DNA of 11,227 nt from Clostridia bacterium (GTDB lineage Bacteria; Bacillota; Clostridia; Christensenellales; CAG-917): assembly GCA_017507205.1 (NCBI GenBank), contig JAFWBH010000154.1, positions 1 through 11,227 on the forward strand. The letters run 5' to 3'. Both the position numbers and the translations under genes were made by a program. Shown here one piece after another: positions 1 to 4,920 of this stretch (position 1 is the stretch's first letter; each line of letters begins with the position of its first letter). The notes below the pieces were generated by a model. That model was not told where the DNA came from. It did no database searches and worked only from the letters and a program-made list of their open reading frames with translations.

Positions 1-39
1 ACAACACTTTTCGCATTGACAGTCACGGGGGGTGATTTA

Positions 40-249
40 ATGGATAATGATATTCTTTTTAGAAACAGAATCAGAGCAATTCGCACCGAAAAAGGCATTT
101 CTCAGGATAAACTAGCAAATATGGTGGGCACCACAAGGCAAACAATCATCGCCATAGAGAAAAATCAATTCAATCCATCGGCAAAGCTTGCATTTTTTCT
201 GTGCATAGCCCTTGAAACCAAATTTGAAGATCTTTTCTACGTAGAATGA
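40..249 (+). CDS. Small XRE-family helix-turn-helix transcriptional regulator
   Basis: A 69-residue protein that is almost entirely one Cro/C1-type helix-turn-helix domain. Residues about 9-60 match the family pattern: an arginine-rich first helix (RNRIRAIRTEKG), the 'SQDKLANMVG' positioning helix, the 'TTRQTIIAIE' recognition helix, then 'NPSAKLAFFLCIALE' and the closing 'FEDLF'. No second domain is present. It is expected to bind DNA as a dimer in the cytoplasm. The start at 40 is chosen over an upstream in-frame ATG at 16 because a GGGGGGTGA ribosome binding site lies just before it and the domain begins right after it. Small regulators of this type often sit beside a gene for a small membrane protein. 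The region to the left is outside the window, so a partner cannot be tested. Its target is unknown. The family call is secure; the role is inference. Confidence 0.9.
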   Translation: MDNDILFRNRIRAIRTEKGISQDKLANMVGTTRQTIIAIEKNQFNPSAKLAFFLCIALETKFEDLFYVE

Positions 250-288
250 TATATGCACATGTGGACATATTTTTCAATCATCTACAAT

Positions 289-318
289 TTGACAAATGTC
301 AATATGTCAACCTATAAA
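289..318 (+). promoter_or_regulatory. Candidate sigma-A promoter with inverted repeat over the -35
   Basis: TTGACA at 289-294 and TATAAA at 313-318 are separated by 18 bp. The -35 lies inside the inverted repeat TTGACA-AA-TGTCAA (289-302), and TGTCAA recurs at 305-310, as an operator might. Transcription would run rightward into the structured element at 317-528 because no protein gene follows on this strand. The hexamer match is seen directly; activity and regulation are inference, and AT-rich spacer DNA can produce such matches by chance. Confidence 0.4.
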
Positions 319-528
319 AAAGGCCACTCGATTAGCGTGATACTCTTAACGGAGTATTCACGCTAAACTGTGATTGCCCATTCGGGCAAGTTATGAGCGA
401 TGATATGCTTCGCATAGTTATGATTGGCTTAGCCCATTTGCGTTTGACCAGTCAAATGCGATGCTTGCACTTTTGTCAAAGAAAAATCCTCCGTTAAGGA
501 CATCACACTTTTCAAGAGTGGCTCTTTT
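317..528. repeat. Structured intergenic element with imperfect terminal inverted repeats and internal hairpins (MITE-like or noncoding RNA)
   Basis: The stretch between the regulator and the phosphodiesterase gene is bounded by matched ends: 317-329 pairs with 516-528 (core GCCACTC/GAGTGGC). Moving inward, 337-341 pairs with 502-506, and 345-354 (CTTAACGGAG) pairs perfectly with 489-498. Inside lie local hairpins: 374-379/384-389 (TTGCCC, loop ATTC, GGGCAA), 404-408/412-416 (TATGC, loop TTC, GCATA), a weak one at 426-434, and 440-448/451-459 (GCGTTTGAC/GTCAAATGC). A competing 14-bp hairpin uses 332-345 with 352-366. On the minus strand a ribosome binding site and a short reading frame occupy 429-492. 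Runs of A at the left end and T at the right end mean either strand could terminate here. There is no transposase. I recall similar ATCAT-spaced hairpin strings from Clostridia genomes, but only one copy is in this window, so repetitiveness is unproven. Confidence 0.6.
429..479 (-). CDS. Possible 16-residue leader peptide inside the structured element
   Basis: Reading the minus strand, GGAGG at 492-488 is followed by an 8-nt spacer and a TTG start at 479-477. The frame encodes LTKVQASHLTGQTQMG and stops at TAA (431-429), which falls in the loop of a small hairpin. The spacing is ideal, and this ribosome binding site is better than those of the neighbouring annotated minus-strand genes. Against it: TTG start, very short length, and no conservation test possible here. 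It could be a genuine leader peptide, the eroded start of a longer mobile-element gene, or chance. I have an unverified recollection of similar N-termini in short hypothetical proteins of Clostridia. Confidence 0.3.
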   Translation of the reverse strand: MTKVQASHLTGQTQMG

Positions 529-550
529 CATTTATCTTGGATATTGATGT

Positions 551-1015
551 TCAATAAATATTTACGAGCTTTTCTGTGATTTGATTTCCGTTGATTACAA
601 TGTAGGCATATGACGGCTGGCTGGCAATAGGCGAGTGAATTGCACCGGGGTTGATGAAGGTTATATCTTCCACCTTTTCCATCTTTGCGTAGTGCGTGTG
701 ACCATAGCATACAAGACGGCATCCAAGCTCCCTTGCACGATAGTAGAGAGGGAGAAGGTCACTCTTTACGCCATACAAATCGCCGTGAGTTATAAGGCAT
801 TTTACGCCCTCAATGTCAATCACCTGTTCACGAGGGAAGGGCGCATCATCGCAGTTGCCCTTGACAGCCACAAGCCCCTTGTGAAACAAAAGATCACCCA
901 GCCTAGCCACCCCGTCACCACAGAAAAAGACAAAGTCGGCTTCATTTGCAACCGACTTCAATCTTTCAGGTATGTTGTCATAATGACTGTCTGAAAATAC
1001 AACAATAGTTTTCAT
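551..1015 (-). CDS. YfcE/MJ0936-type metallophosphodiesterase
   Basis: A 154-residue calcineurin-like phosphoesterase of the small YfcE/MJ0936 group, which uses two metal ions to hydrolyse phosphodiesters in the cytoplasm; physiological substrates are poorly defined. The metal-site motifs appear in order: D9-S-H11, G33-D34, GNCD at 53-56, THGD at 76-79, GHTH at 105-108, and the NPG turn at 122-124. The family usually has HGH where this protein has HGD (77-79); the first histidine is kept, so activity is still plausible. Length is typical. No strong ribosome binding site precedes the ATG; a repeat-like palindrome lies there instead. It follows rdgB by 59 nt on the same strand, an adjacency I know from other Firmicutes, so the two may be co-transcribed. 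A weak 6-bp hairpin covers the stop codon. Downstream transcription would enter the structured element at 317-528. Confidence 0.9.
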   Translation of the reverse strand: MKTIVVFSDSHYDNIPERLKSVANEADFVFFCGDGVARLGDLLFHKGLVAVKGNCDDAPFPREQVIDIEGVKCLITHGDLYGVKSDLLPLYYRARELGCRLVCYGHTHYAKMEKVEDITFINPGAIHSPIASQPSYAYIVINGNQITEKLVNIY

Positions 1016-1025
1016 AATTTTGTGT

Positions 1026-1072
1026 CTTCATCTGAGAGAGATGTGGCATTGCAACGCAATGACGGAAGGGGG
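1026..1072. repeat. Short two-hairpin palindromic repeat between rdgB and the phosphodiesterase gene
   Basis: The spacer contains two adjacent stems closed by a third. CATCT (1029-1033) pairs with AGATG (1039-1043), CATTGC (1047-1052) pairs with GCAATG (1056-1061), and CTTC (1026-1029) can pair with GAAG (1065-1068), sharing one base with the first stem. A G-run follows. The arrangement, with GTGGCA before and ATGACGGA after the second stem, resembles short palindromic repeats I remember from intergenic regions of Clostridia. That match is from memory, and only this copy is visible. It lies directly upstream of the minus-strand phosphodiesterase start and may affect its translation. Confidence 0.4.
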
Positions 1073-1074
1073 GG

Positions 1075-1671
1075 TTATTTTCCCAAATGTTCCTTTAAGA
1101 TTTCAAGCATTTTACGCAAGGCTCTGCCACGATGTCCCACACTGTTTTTGTCCTCAAGACTACCTTCTGCAAAGACCTTGCCCAGCTCAAAGGAGTAGAA
1201 GAGAGGGTCATACCCAAAGCCTCTTGTGCCACGAAGCTCTGTGGCAATCTTGCCCTCAACACAGCCCTCGCAGGTCAATTCAGTGCCGTCAGGGAAGCAC
1301 ACAGCAATCACTGTCTTAAAGCGAGCAGTGCGCTTTTCATCGGGGACACCTTCAAGGTTTTTCAAAAGCTTTTCATTGTTTCTTGCATAGTCATGCTCAA
1401 CGCCACCATATCTAGCAGAATACACTCCTGGCTCGCCGTTTAGAGCATCCACCATAAGCCCTGTGTCGTCAGCAAGAGTCACCAAGCCTGTGAGGTCACG
1501 GATGGTGCGTGCCTTGATGAGAGCATTCTCAATGAGAGTGGTGCCAGTTTCTTCAATTTCAATATCTATGCCAAGGTCCTTAATTGACAAAAGCTCATCA
1601 AAGCATCCACCGAGGATAGACTTGATTTCAGCCAGCTTATGTTCATTGTTTGAAGCGATTGCAAGTTTCAT
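1075..1671 (-). CDS. rdgB: XTP/dITP diphosphatase (RdgB/HAM1 family)
   Basis: A 198-residue house-cleaning pyrophosphatase that hydrolyses ITP, dITP and XTP to their monophosphates, keeping deaminated purines out of DNA and RNA. The family signatures are all present: SNNEHK at 7-12 (triphosphate binding), ETGTTLIENALIKA at 41-54, the ADDTGL catalytic segment at 67-72, GEPGVYSARY at 79-88, GFGYDPLF at 151-158 and the purine-contacting SVGHRGRAL at 177-185. Length is normal and nothing is missing. The ATG is preceded by GGTGA at about five bases. It lies 49 nt after the phosphate transporter stop and 59 nt before the phosphodiesterase, all on the minus strand. No separate promoter is convincing, so it probably shares a transcript with the transporter. 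Confidence 0.96.
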   Translation of the reverse strand: MKLAIASNNEHKLAEIKSILGGCFDELLSIKDLGIDIEIEETGTTLIENALIKARTIRDLTGLVTLADDTGLMVDALNGEPGVYSARYGGVEHDYARNNEKLLKNLEGVPDEKRTARFKTVIAVCFPDGTELTCEGCVEGKIATELRGTRGFGYDPLFYSFELGKVFAEGSLEDKNSVGHRGRALRKMLEILKEHLGK

Positions 1672-1720
1672 AATTTCACCAAATTGAATTTTATCTTATT
1701 ATTTTGATTGTTTAAAGCCT

Positions 1721-3607
1721 TTATTCCTCTGTTTCAGTGCTGTTTACATCACTTTCAACAGAGCAGACATCATTCACAGATTTTTCTTCTTCCATGGTGT
1801 CATTGTCGTCAACAAGACCAAAGACCCTTGCAGATTCCTCTGCAGATTTAAACTCATCCTTGACCTCGTGCTTGATCTCCTTGATAGTGTGTCTTTCAAC
1901 AGATTTCACAAGGGGAAGTAGACCATCTGCAACGTTGATGAAGTGGTCAGATACACGTTCAATATTTGATGCAAGTGCAAGATAAATGGCGCCAACATCA
2001 GCAGTGCAGACACCATCTGCAAGGCGAGTGATGTGCATGTTTGACATTTGCTCAGTCATAAGGTCAACATTTTCTTCAAGAATGTATGCCTCACGGAATG
2101 CTGTGGTGTCAAGGTTGGCGTAAATCTTCATGACCTTATTGTAAAGCTCGTTGATGATTTCTTGGACCTTGCGCACCTCTTCCTTTGCATCCTCTGAAAA
2201 ACTGCTTTCAGATTGTTGCAATCTTTCAGCATATTCAATGATGTTTTCAGCATAGTCACCAATACGTTCAAAGTCGGTGACTGCACGGAATACTGAGGAC
2301 ACATATTTTGTGTCGCGTTCACTTAATTCAAGCTTTGACAGCTTCACTGCAAACTTTGTGATGCCCTTGTTTAGGCTGTCAATATGCTGTTCAGTTTCAG
2401 CAAAGTCCTTTGCTTTGTCAAGGTCAAGAGAGCATACAACATCAAGAGCAGTGTTGAGGTTGGCAATTGCCTTTTCTGCCATATATTGAACCTCATTTCT
2501 CAGCTGTGCAATTGCAATAGGTGGTGTTTTCAAGAAGTTTTCATCAAGATACTTGAATTTGTATTTTGACATCTTGTCGTCCTTGGCCTTTTTGTCAGGT
2601 ATAATTTTGGTCACCAGCTTCACAAAAAGCTTTGTCATAGGCAACACCATACATACAGTGATCACATTGAATATTGTATGGAACATTGCCAGCTGCATCT
2701 GAGGGACACCAGGGAACATTGCCTCAAAGAGAGTGCCAAATGTAGTTGCTCCCTTTGATGCCAGATCCATAATAAGACCAATCAACAGGAACACTATGAC
2801 ACCAAAGCAGTTGAATGTAAGGTGGATGAGAGCCGTGCGCTTTGCATTGGTGGTGCTTGTGAGTCCAGCAATGATTGCCACCACACAGGAGCCGATGTTT
2901 GAGCCCATTGTGAGATATATGCCCTGGTCAAGAGAAATAAGCCCCGTGAAAACCATTGTGATTGACACAGAGGTCATAACCGAAGAGCTTTGAATGATTG
3001 CCGTGATGATTGCGCCGATGAGGACAAGAAGGACAGGATTTGAAATGGTTGAAAGGAAATTCTTCACAGCATCCATTTCTGCAAAGGCTTTCATTGAGCC
3101 ACTCATCATTGAAAGACCAACGAAGAGCATGCCAAAGCCAGCAAGAATACCCCCCACCTTCTTCACAGTATCCTTTTTTGCAAAGGCGTTGATAAATGCG
3201 CCAATGCCTGCAAAGGTTGCAAAGATTGTGCCTGTTGACACTGCACTTTCAAACATACCAAGGGCAGTGATGATACCAGTGATTGTTGTGCCGATATTTG
3301 CACCAAAGATGACACATGCAGCTTGAGTCAAGGACATAATGCCAGCATTGACAAAGCCTATTGCCATAACACTTGTTGCACCTGATGACTGAATGGCAGC
3401 AGTTGCAATAGCGCCCATACCAACACCAACAAACCAGTTGTTTGAGGTTTTTGCAAAAAGCCTGCGAAGCTTTCTTGAGCTGACAGATTCAAGGTTGGAG
3501 CTCATCATATTGCAGGCGATGAGGAAGATTCCTATGCCTGCGATGAGGGCAAGAACTGCTGTTGCAATGGTTGCGCCAAGATTTGTTGCTGAAAATAAAG
3601 TGTCCAT
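1721..3607 (-). CDS. Na+/phosphate cotransporter family protein with C-terminal PhoU-like domain
   Basis: A 628-residue NptA/PNaS-family membrane protein expected to move inorganic phosphate with sodium. Residues about 10-335 form the membrane domain, made of two inverted repeats. The first carries the AIQSS motif at 71-75 and GANIGTT at 102-108; the second carries IIQSSS at 204-209 and GSNIGS at 235-240. These paired QSS segments are the hallmark of the substrate and sodium site. From about 345 to 570 the chain becomes charged and helical, with two PhoU-type motifs, FERIGDYAENI (446-456) and IERVSDHFINVAD (549-561), whose acidic residues bind metals in PhoU. The last 55 residues are acidic and look disordered. 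The start has no strong ribosome binding site, but the hydrophobic N-terminus fits the family. A 129-nt leader with two inverted repeats separates it from the SIS gene, so it may be regulated separately. Confidence 0.93.
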   Translation of the reverse strand: MDTLFSATNLGATIATAVLALIAGIGIFLIACNMMSSNLESVSSRKLRRLFAKTSNNWFVGVGMGAIATAAIQSSGATSVMAIGFVNAGIMSLTQAACVIFGANIGTTITGIITALGMFESAVSTGTIFATFAGIGAFINAFAKKDTVKKVGGILAGFGMLFVGLSMMSGSMKAFAEMDAVKNFLSTISNPVLLVLIGAIITAIIQSSSVMTSVSITMVFTGLISLDQGIYLTMGSNIGSCVVAIIAGLTSTTNAKRTALIHLTFNCFGVIVFLLIGLIMDLASKGATTFGTLFEAMFPGVPQMQLAMFHTIFNVITVCMVLPMTKLFVKLVTKIIPDKKAKDDKMSKYKFKYLDENFLKTPPIAIAQLRNEVQYMAEKAIANLNTALDVVCSLDLDKAKDFAETEQHIDSLNKGITKFAVKLSKLELSERDTKYVSSVFRAVTDFERIGDYAENIIEYAERLQQSESSFSEDAKEEVRKVQEIINELYNKVMKIYANLDTTAFREAYILEENVDLMTEQMSNMHITRLADGVCTADVGAIYLALASNIERVSDHFINVADGLLPLVKSVERHTIKEIKHEVKDEFKSAEESARVFGLVDDNDTMEEEKSVNDVCSVESDVNSTETEE

Positions 3608-3630
3608 AATTTCTGTTTCTTTTGTTGTTT

Positions 3631-3651
3631 AAGCTTGCTGTAAGCACGCTT
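3631..3651. promoter_or_regulatory. Inverted repeat just upstream of the phosphate transporter start
   Basis: AAGCTTGCT at 3631-3639 and AGCACGCTT at 3643-3651 match in 8 of 9 positions around a 3-nt loop, ending 24 nt before the transporter start on the minus strand. No T-run follows, so it is not a terminator. It could be an operator or a leader hairpin affecting translation; no regulator can be assigned. Confidence 0.35.
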
Positions 3652-3680
3652 GAGAGTTTTCTATAAGGTTGTAATAAATT

Positions 3681-3714
3681 CTGCAAATCAAGGTTTAAGT
3701 GATTGAATTTGCAG
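3681..3714. promoter_or_regulatory. Stem-loop in the leader of the phosphate transporter gene
   Basis: CTGCAAAT (3681-3688) pairs perfectly with ATTTGCAG (3707-3714). Three more pairs (3689-3691 with 3703-3705) follow after a single bulged base, leaving an 11-nt loop. It lies in the spacer between the SIS gene stop and the transporter start. No U-tract follows on the minus strand, so a simple terminator is unlikely. A protein operator or structured leader is possible. Confidence 0.4.
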
Positions 3715-3736
3715 ATAAAAGGTTGTTTTCTGTGAT

Positions 3737-4750
3737 TTAGTTGGTAATTGTCACCTTGTTGAGATTTCTTGGATTGTCAGGATTGAGTCCACGAGCCTCA
3801 CAGTAGGTTGCCACCATTTTTTGCATTGCCACAAGATATGCAACGGTCTGTTGCTCCTCGGGTATAGTGGGCATATCAATGACAGTGGTTGCCACCTCTT
3901 TCACCTCATCAATATCTGTGAATGCCATGAGCCTTGCACCCTTTTCAGAAAGGTTGCTTGCAACAGAAATATAGTTGTCACGATTTCTTCCGTCAGGAGC
4001 AAATAGTATGATTGGAAGCCCCTCTGACACCAATGCCTTTGGTCCGTGTTGGAACTCGTTGGTTGATGATGCAAAAGAGAAGATGTATGATGTTTCAGTC
4101 AGCTTCAAGCCACATTCCTTTGCCACTGCCTCAGTCATACCTCTTGATAGGCAGACTGCATGCTCTGTATTAAGAAAGCTCTTGTCAAAAGAGGGCATAG
4201 GTGCAGAAAGGATATCATTTATGACATCAATATTGTATGAGGTTTTTCTTCCAGCAAGGGCATCTGCCAAGCAGTGAAGGGCAACAATTTCACCAGTCAA
4301 GGTTTTTGTTGCAGCCACAGCCTTTTCCTCTCCGGCAGAAATTGGAAGGGTATAGTGACAAATTTCAGCCAGCTTTGAATGAGTATAGTTGGTGCTAGCC
4401 ACCGTCAAAGCACCCTGTGCTTTTGCGCTTTGGGCAAAAGCGATGGTGTCAGGGCCAGCCCCTGATTGAGAAACCACAATATACAAAGAATCCGTCAAAT
4501 CTCTCACGGCATTAAAAGACGTGACAATTGACGGATACTCAAATGAAAGAATGTATTGTGTTGACGCTTCAAGGAAAAATTTGAATGCGATACCTGCGTG
4601 AAGTGAACTGCCTCTGCCTGCAAGAATAACACGCTTGATGTGTCTGTCTTTGCAGATTTCAGCAATTTCTTGCGCCACGGATGAACAATTGTTGATTGCG
4701 CTTTTGACAACCTCGGGTGCTTCAAAAAGCTCCTTCATCATTAATGACAT
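3737..4750 (-). CDS. Double-SIS-domain sugar-phosphate isomerase/deaminase, GlmS isomerase-like
   Basis: A 337-residue cytoplasmic protein made of two SIS domains, like the isomerase half of glucosamine-6-phosphate synthase but without the glutaminase half. The first SIS domain shows GRGSS (45-49) and the phosphate-binding SQSGAGPDT (94-102), then EEKAVAATKT (141-150). The second holds KECGLKLTE (211-219) and NEFQHGP (231-237), and the tail ends PRNLNK (327-332). By alignment with E. coli GlmS these give all three isomerase residues: E219 (E488), H235 (H504) and K332 (K603). A glucosamine-6-phosphate deaminase (NagB-II type), fructosamine deglycase or ketose/aldose isomerase role is plausible; the substrate is not readable from sequence. 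The start at 4750 is chosen because GGAGA lies 6 nt upstream; a longer frame to 4822 would run through the promoter. It has its own promoter. Confidence 0.9.
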   Translation of the reverse strand: MSLMMKELFEAPEVVKSAINNCSSVAQEIAEICKDRHIKRVILAGRGSSLHAGIAFKFFLEASTQYILSFEYPSIVTSFNAVRDLTDSLYIVVSQSGAGPDTIAFAQSAKAQGALTVASTNYTHSKLAEICHYTLPISAGEEKAVAATKTLTGEIVALHCLADALAGRKTSYNIDVINDILSAPMPSFDKSFLNTEHAVCLSRGMTEAVAKECGLKLTETSYIFSFASSTNEFQHGPKALVSEGLPIILFAPDGRNRDNYISVASNLSEKGARLMAFTDIDEVKEVATTVIDMPTIPEEQQTVAYLVAMQKMVATYCEARGLNPDNPRNLNKVTITN

Positions 4751-4770
4751 AACATTCTCCAAAACAAATA

Positions 4771-4788
4771 TTGATATTATTATATCAA
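4771..4788. promoter_or_regulatory. Operator-like palindrome over the -10 of the SIS gene promoter
   Basis: TTGATAT (4771-4777) and ATATCAA (4782-4788) form a perfect 7-bp inverted repeat around TATT, covering the -10 box of the minus-strand promoter. A repressor bound here would block polymerase. This suits a sugar-responsive regulator, but no regulator gene is adjacent. Being AT-only at its centre, it could be partly fortuitous. Confidence 0.45.
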
Positions 4789-4807
4789 ATAATATGAAGG
4801 ATGTAAA
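4779..4807 (-). promoter_or_regulatory. Sigma-A-type promoter of the SIS-domain gene
   Basis: On the minus strand, TTTACA (4807-4802) and a consensus TATAAT (4784-4779) are 17 bp apart. The predicted start, near 4772, gives a leader of about 20 nt that contains the GGAGA ribosome binding site and the ATG at 4750. This supports the 4750 start and shows that the SIS gene can be expressed independently of dinB. Confidence 0.7.
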
Positions 4808-4826
4808 ACGAATGTGCATCACTTTT

Positions 4827-4845
4827 GTGTTTTCAATGAAAACAC
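4827..4845. promoter_or_regulatory. Perfect inverted repeat upstream of the SIS gene promoter
   Basis: GTGTTTTC (4827-4834) and GAAAACAC (4838-4845) pair perfectly around AAT, centred about 30 bp upstream of the SIS promoter -35. On the minus strand it is followed by AAAAGTG rather than T, so it is not a terminator for dinB. The position would suit an activator or second operator site. It lacks the central CG of a CcpA cre site. Confidence 0.35.
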
Positions 4846-4848
4846 TTC

Positions 4849-4883
4849 AAAAAAAACAAAAGATGCTTGAAATTTTATTTCAA
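4849..4883 (-). terminator. Weak candidate rho-independent terminator after dinB
   Basis: On the minus strand, 38 nt past the dinB stop, TTGAAAT pairs with ATTTCAA (4883-4877 with 4873-4867), followed after 5 nt by TTTTGTTTTTTTT (4861-4849). The T-tract is strong, but the stem is AT-rich and its spacing is loose. Its place between dinB and the SIS gene promoter supports the reading. Confidence 0.4.
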
Positions 4884-4920
4884 ACACCCTGTATTTTGCA
4901 GTGAAATTTTGAAGAGAAAT

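Noticed and set aside
1..35. Tail of an upstream gene overlapping the regulator's ribosome binding site
   Set aside because: Frames ending at 17-19 or 33-35 are possible, but at most 11 codons are visible, too few to support a call.
16..39. N-terminal extension of the XRE regulator from an ATG at 16
   Set aside because: A strong ribosome binding site lies between this ATG and the one at 40, and the extra eight residues do not belong to the domain.
332..366. CIRCE-like heat-shock operator (TTAGC...GCTAA)
   Set aside because: The ends match, but CIRCE is TTAGCACTC-N9-GAGTGCTAA. This hairpin has extra bases in each arm and a 6-nt loop, and no chaperone gene follows it.
250..550. CRISPR array, because of several short similar hairpins
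   Set aside because: The hairpins differ in sequence, there are no equal-length direct repeats or spacers, and no cas genes are nearby.
1132..1443. Long open frames on the strand opposite rdgB, the phosphate transporter and other genes
   Set aside because: They mirror strongly supported genes, have no family motifs or ribosome binding sites, and are explained as antisense shadows.
4751..4822. N-terminal extension of the double-SIS protein
   Set aside because: The longer frame reads through a consensus promoter, has no ribosome binding site, and adds a hydrophobic stretch foreign to this soluble family.
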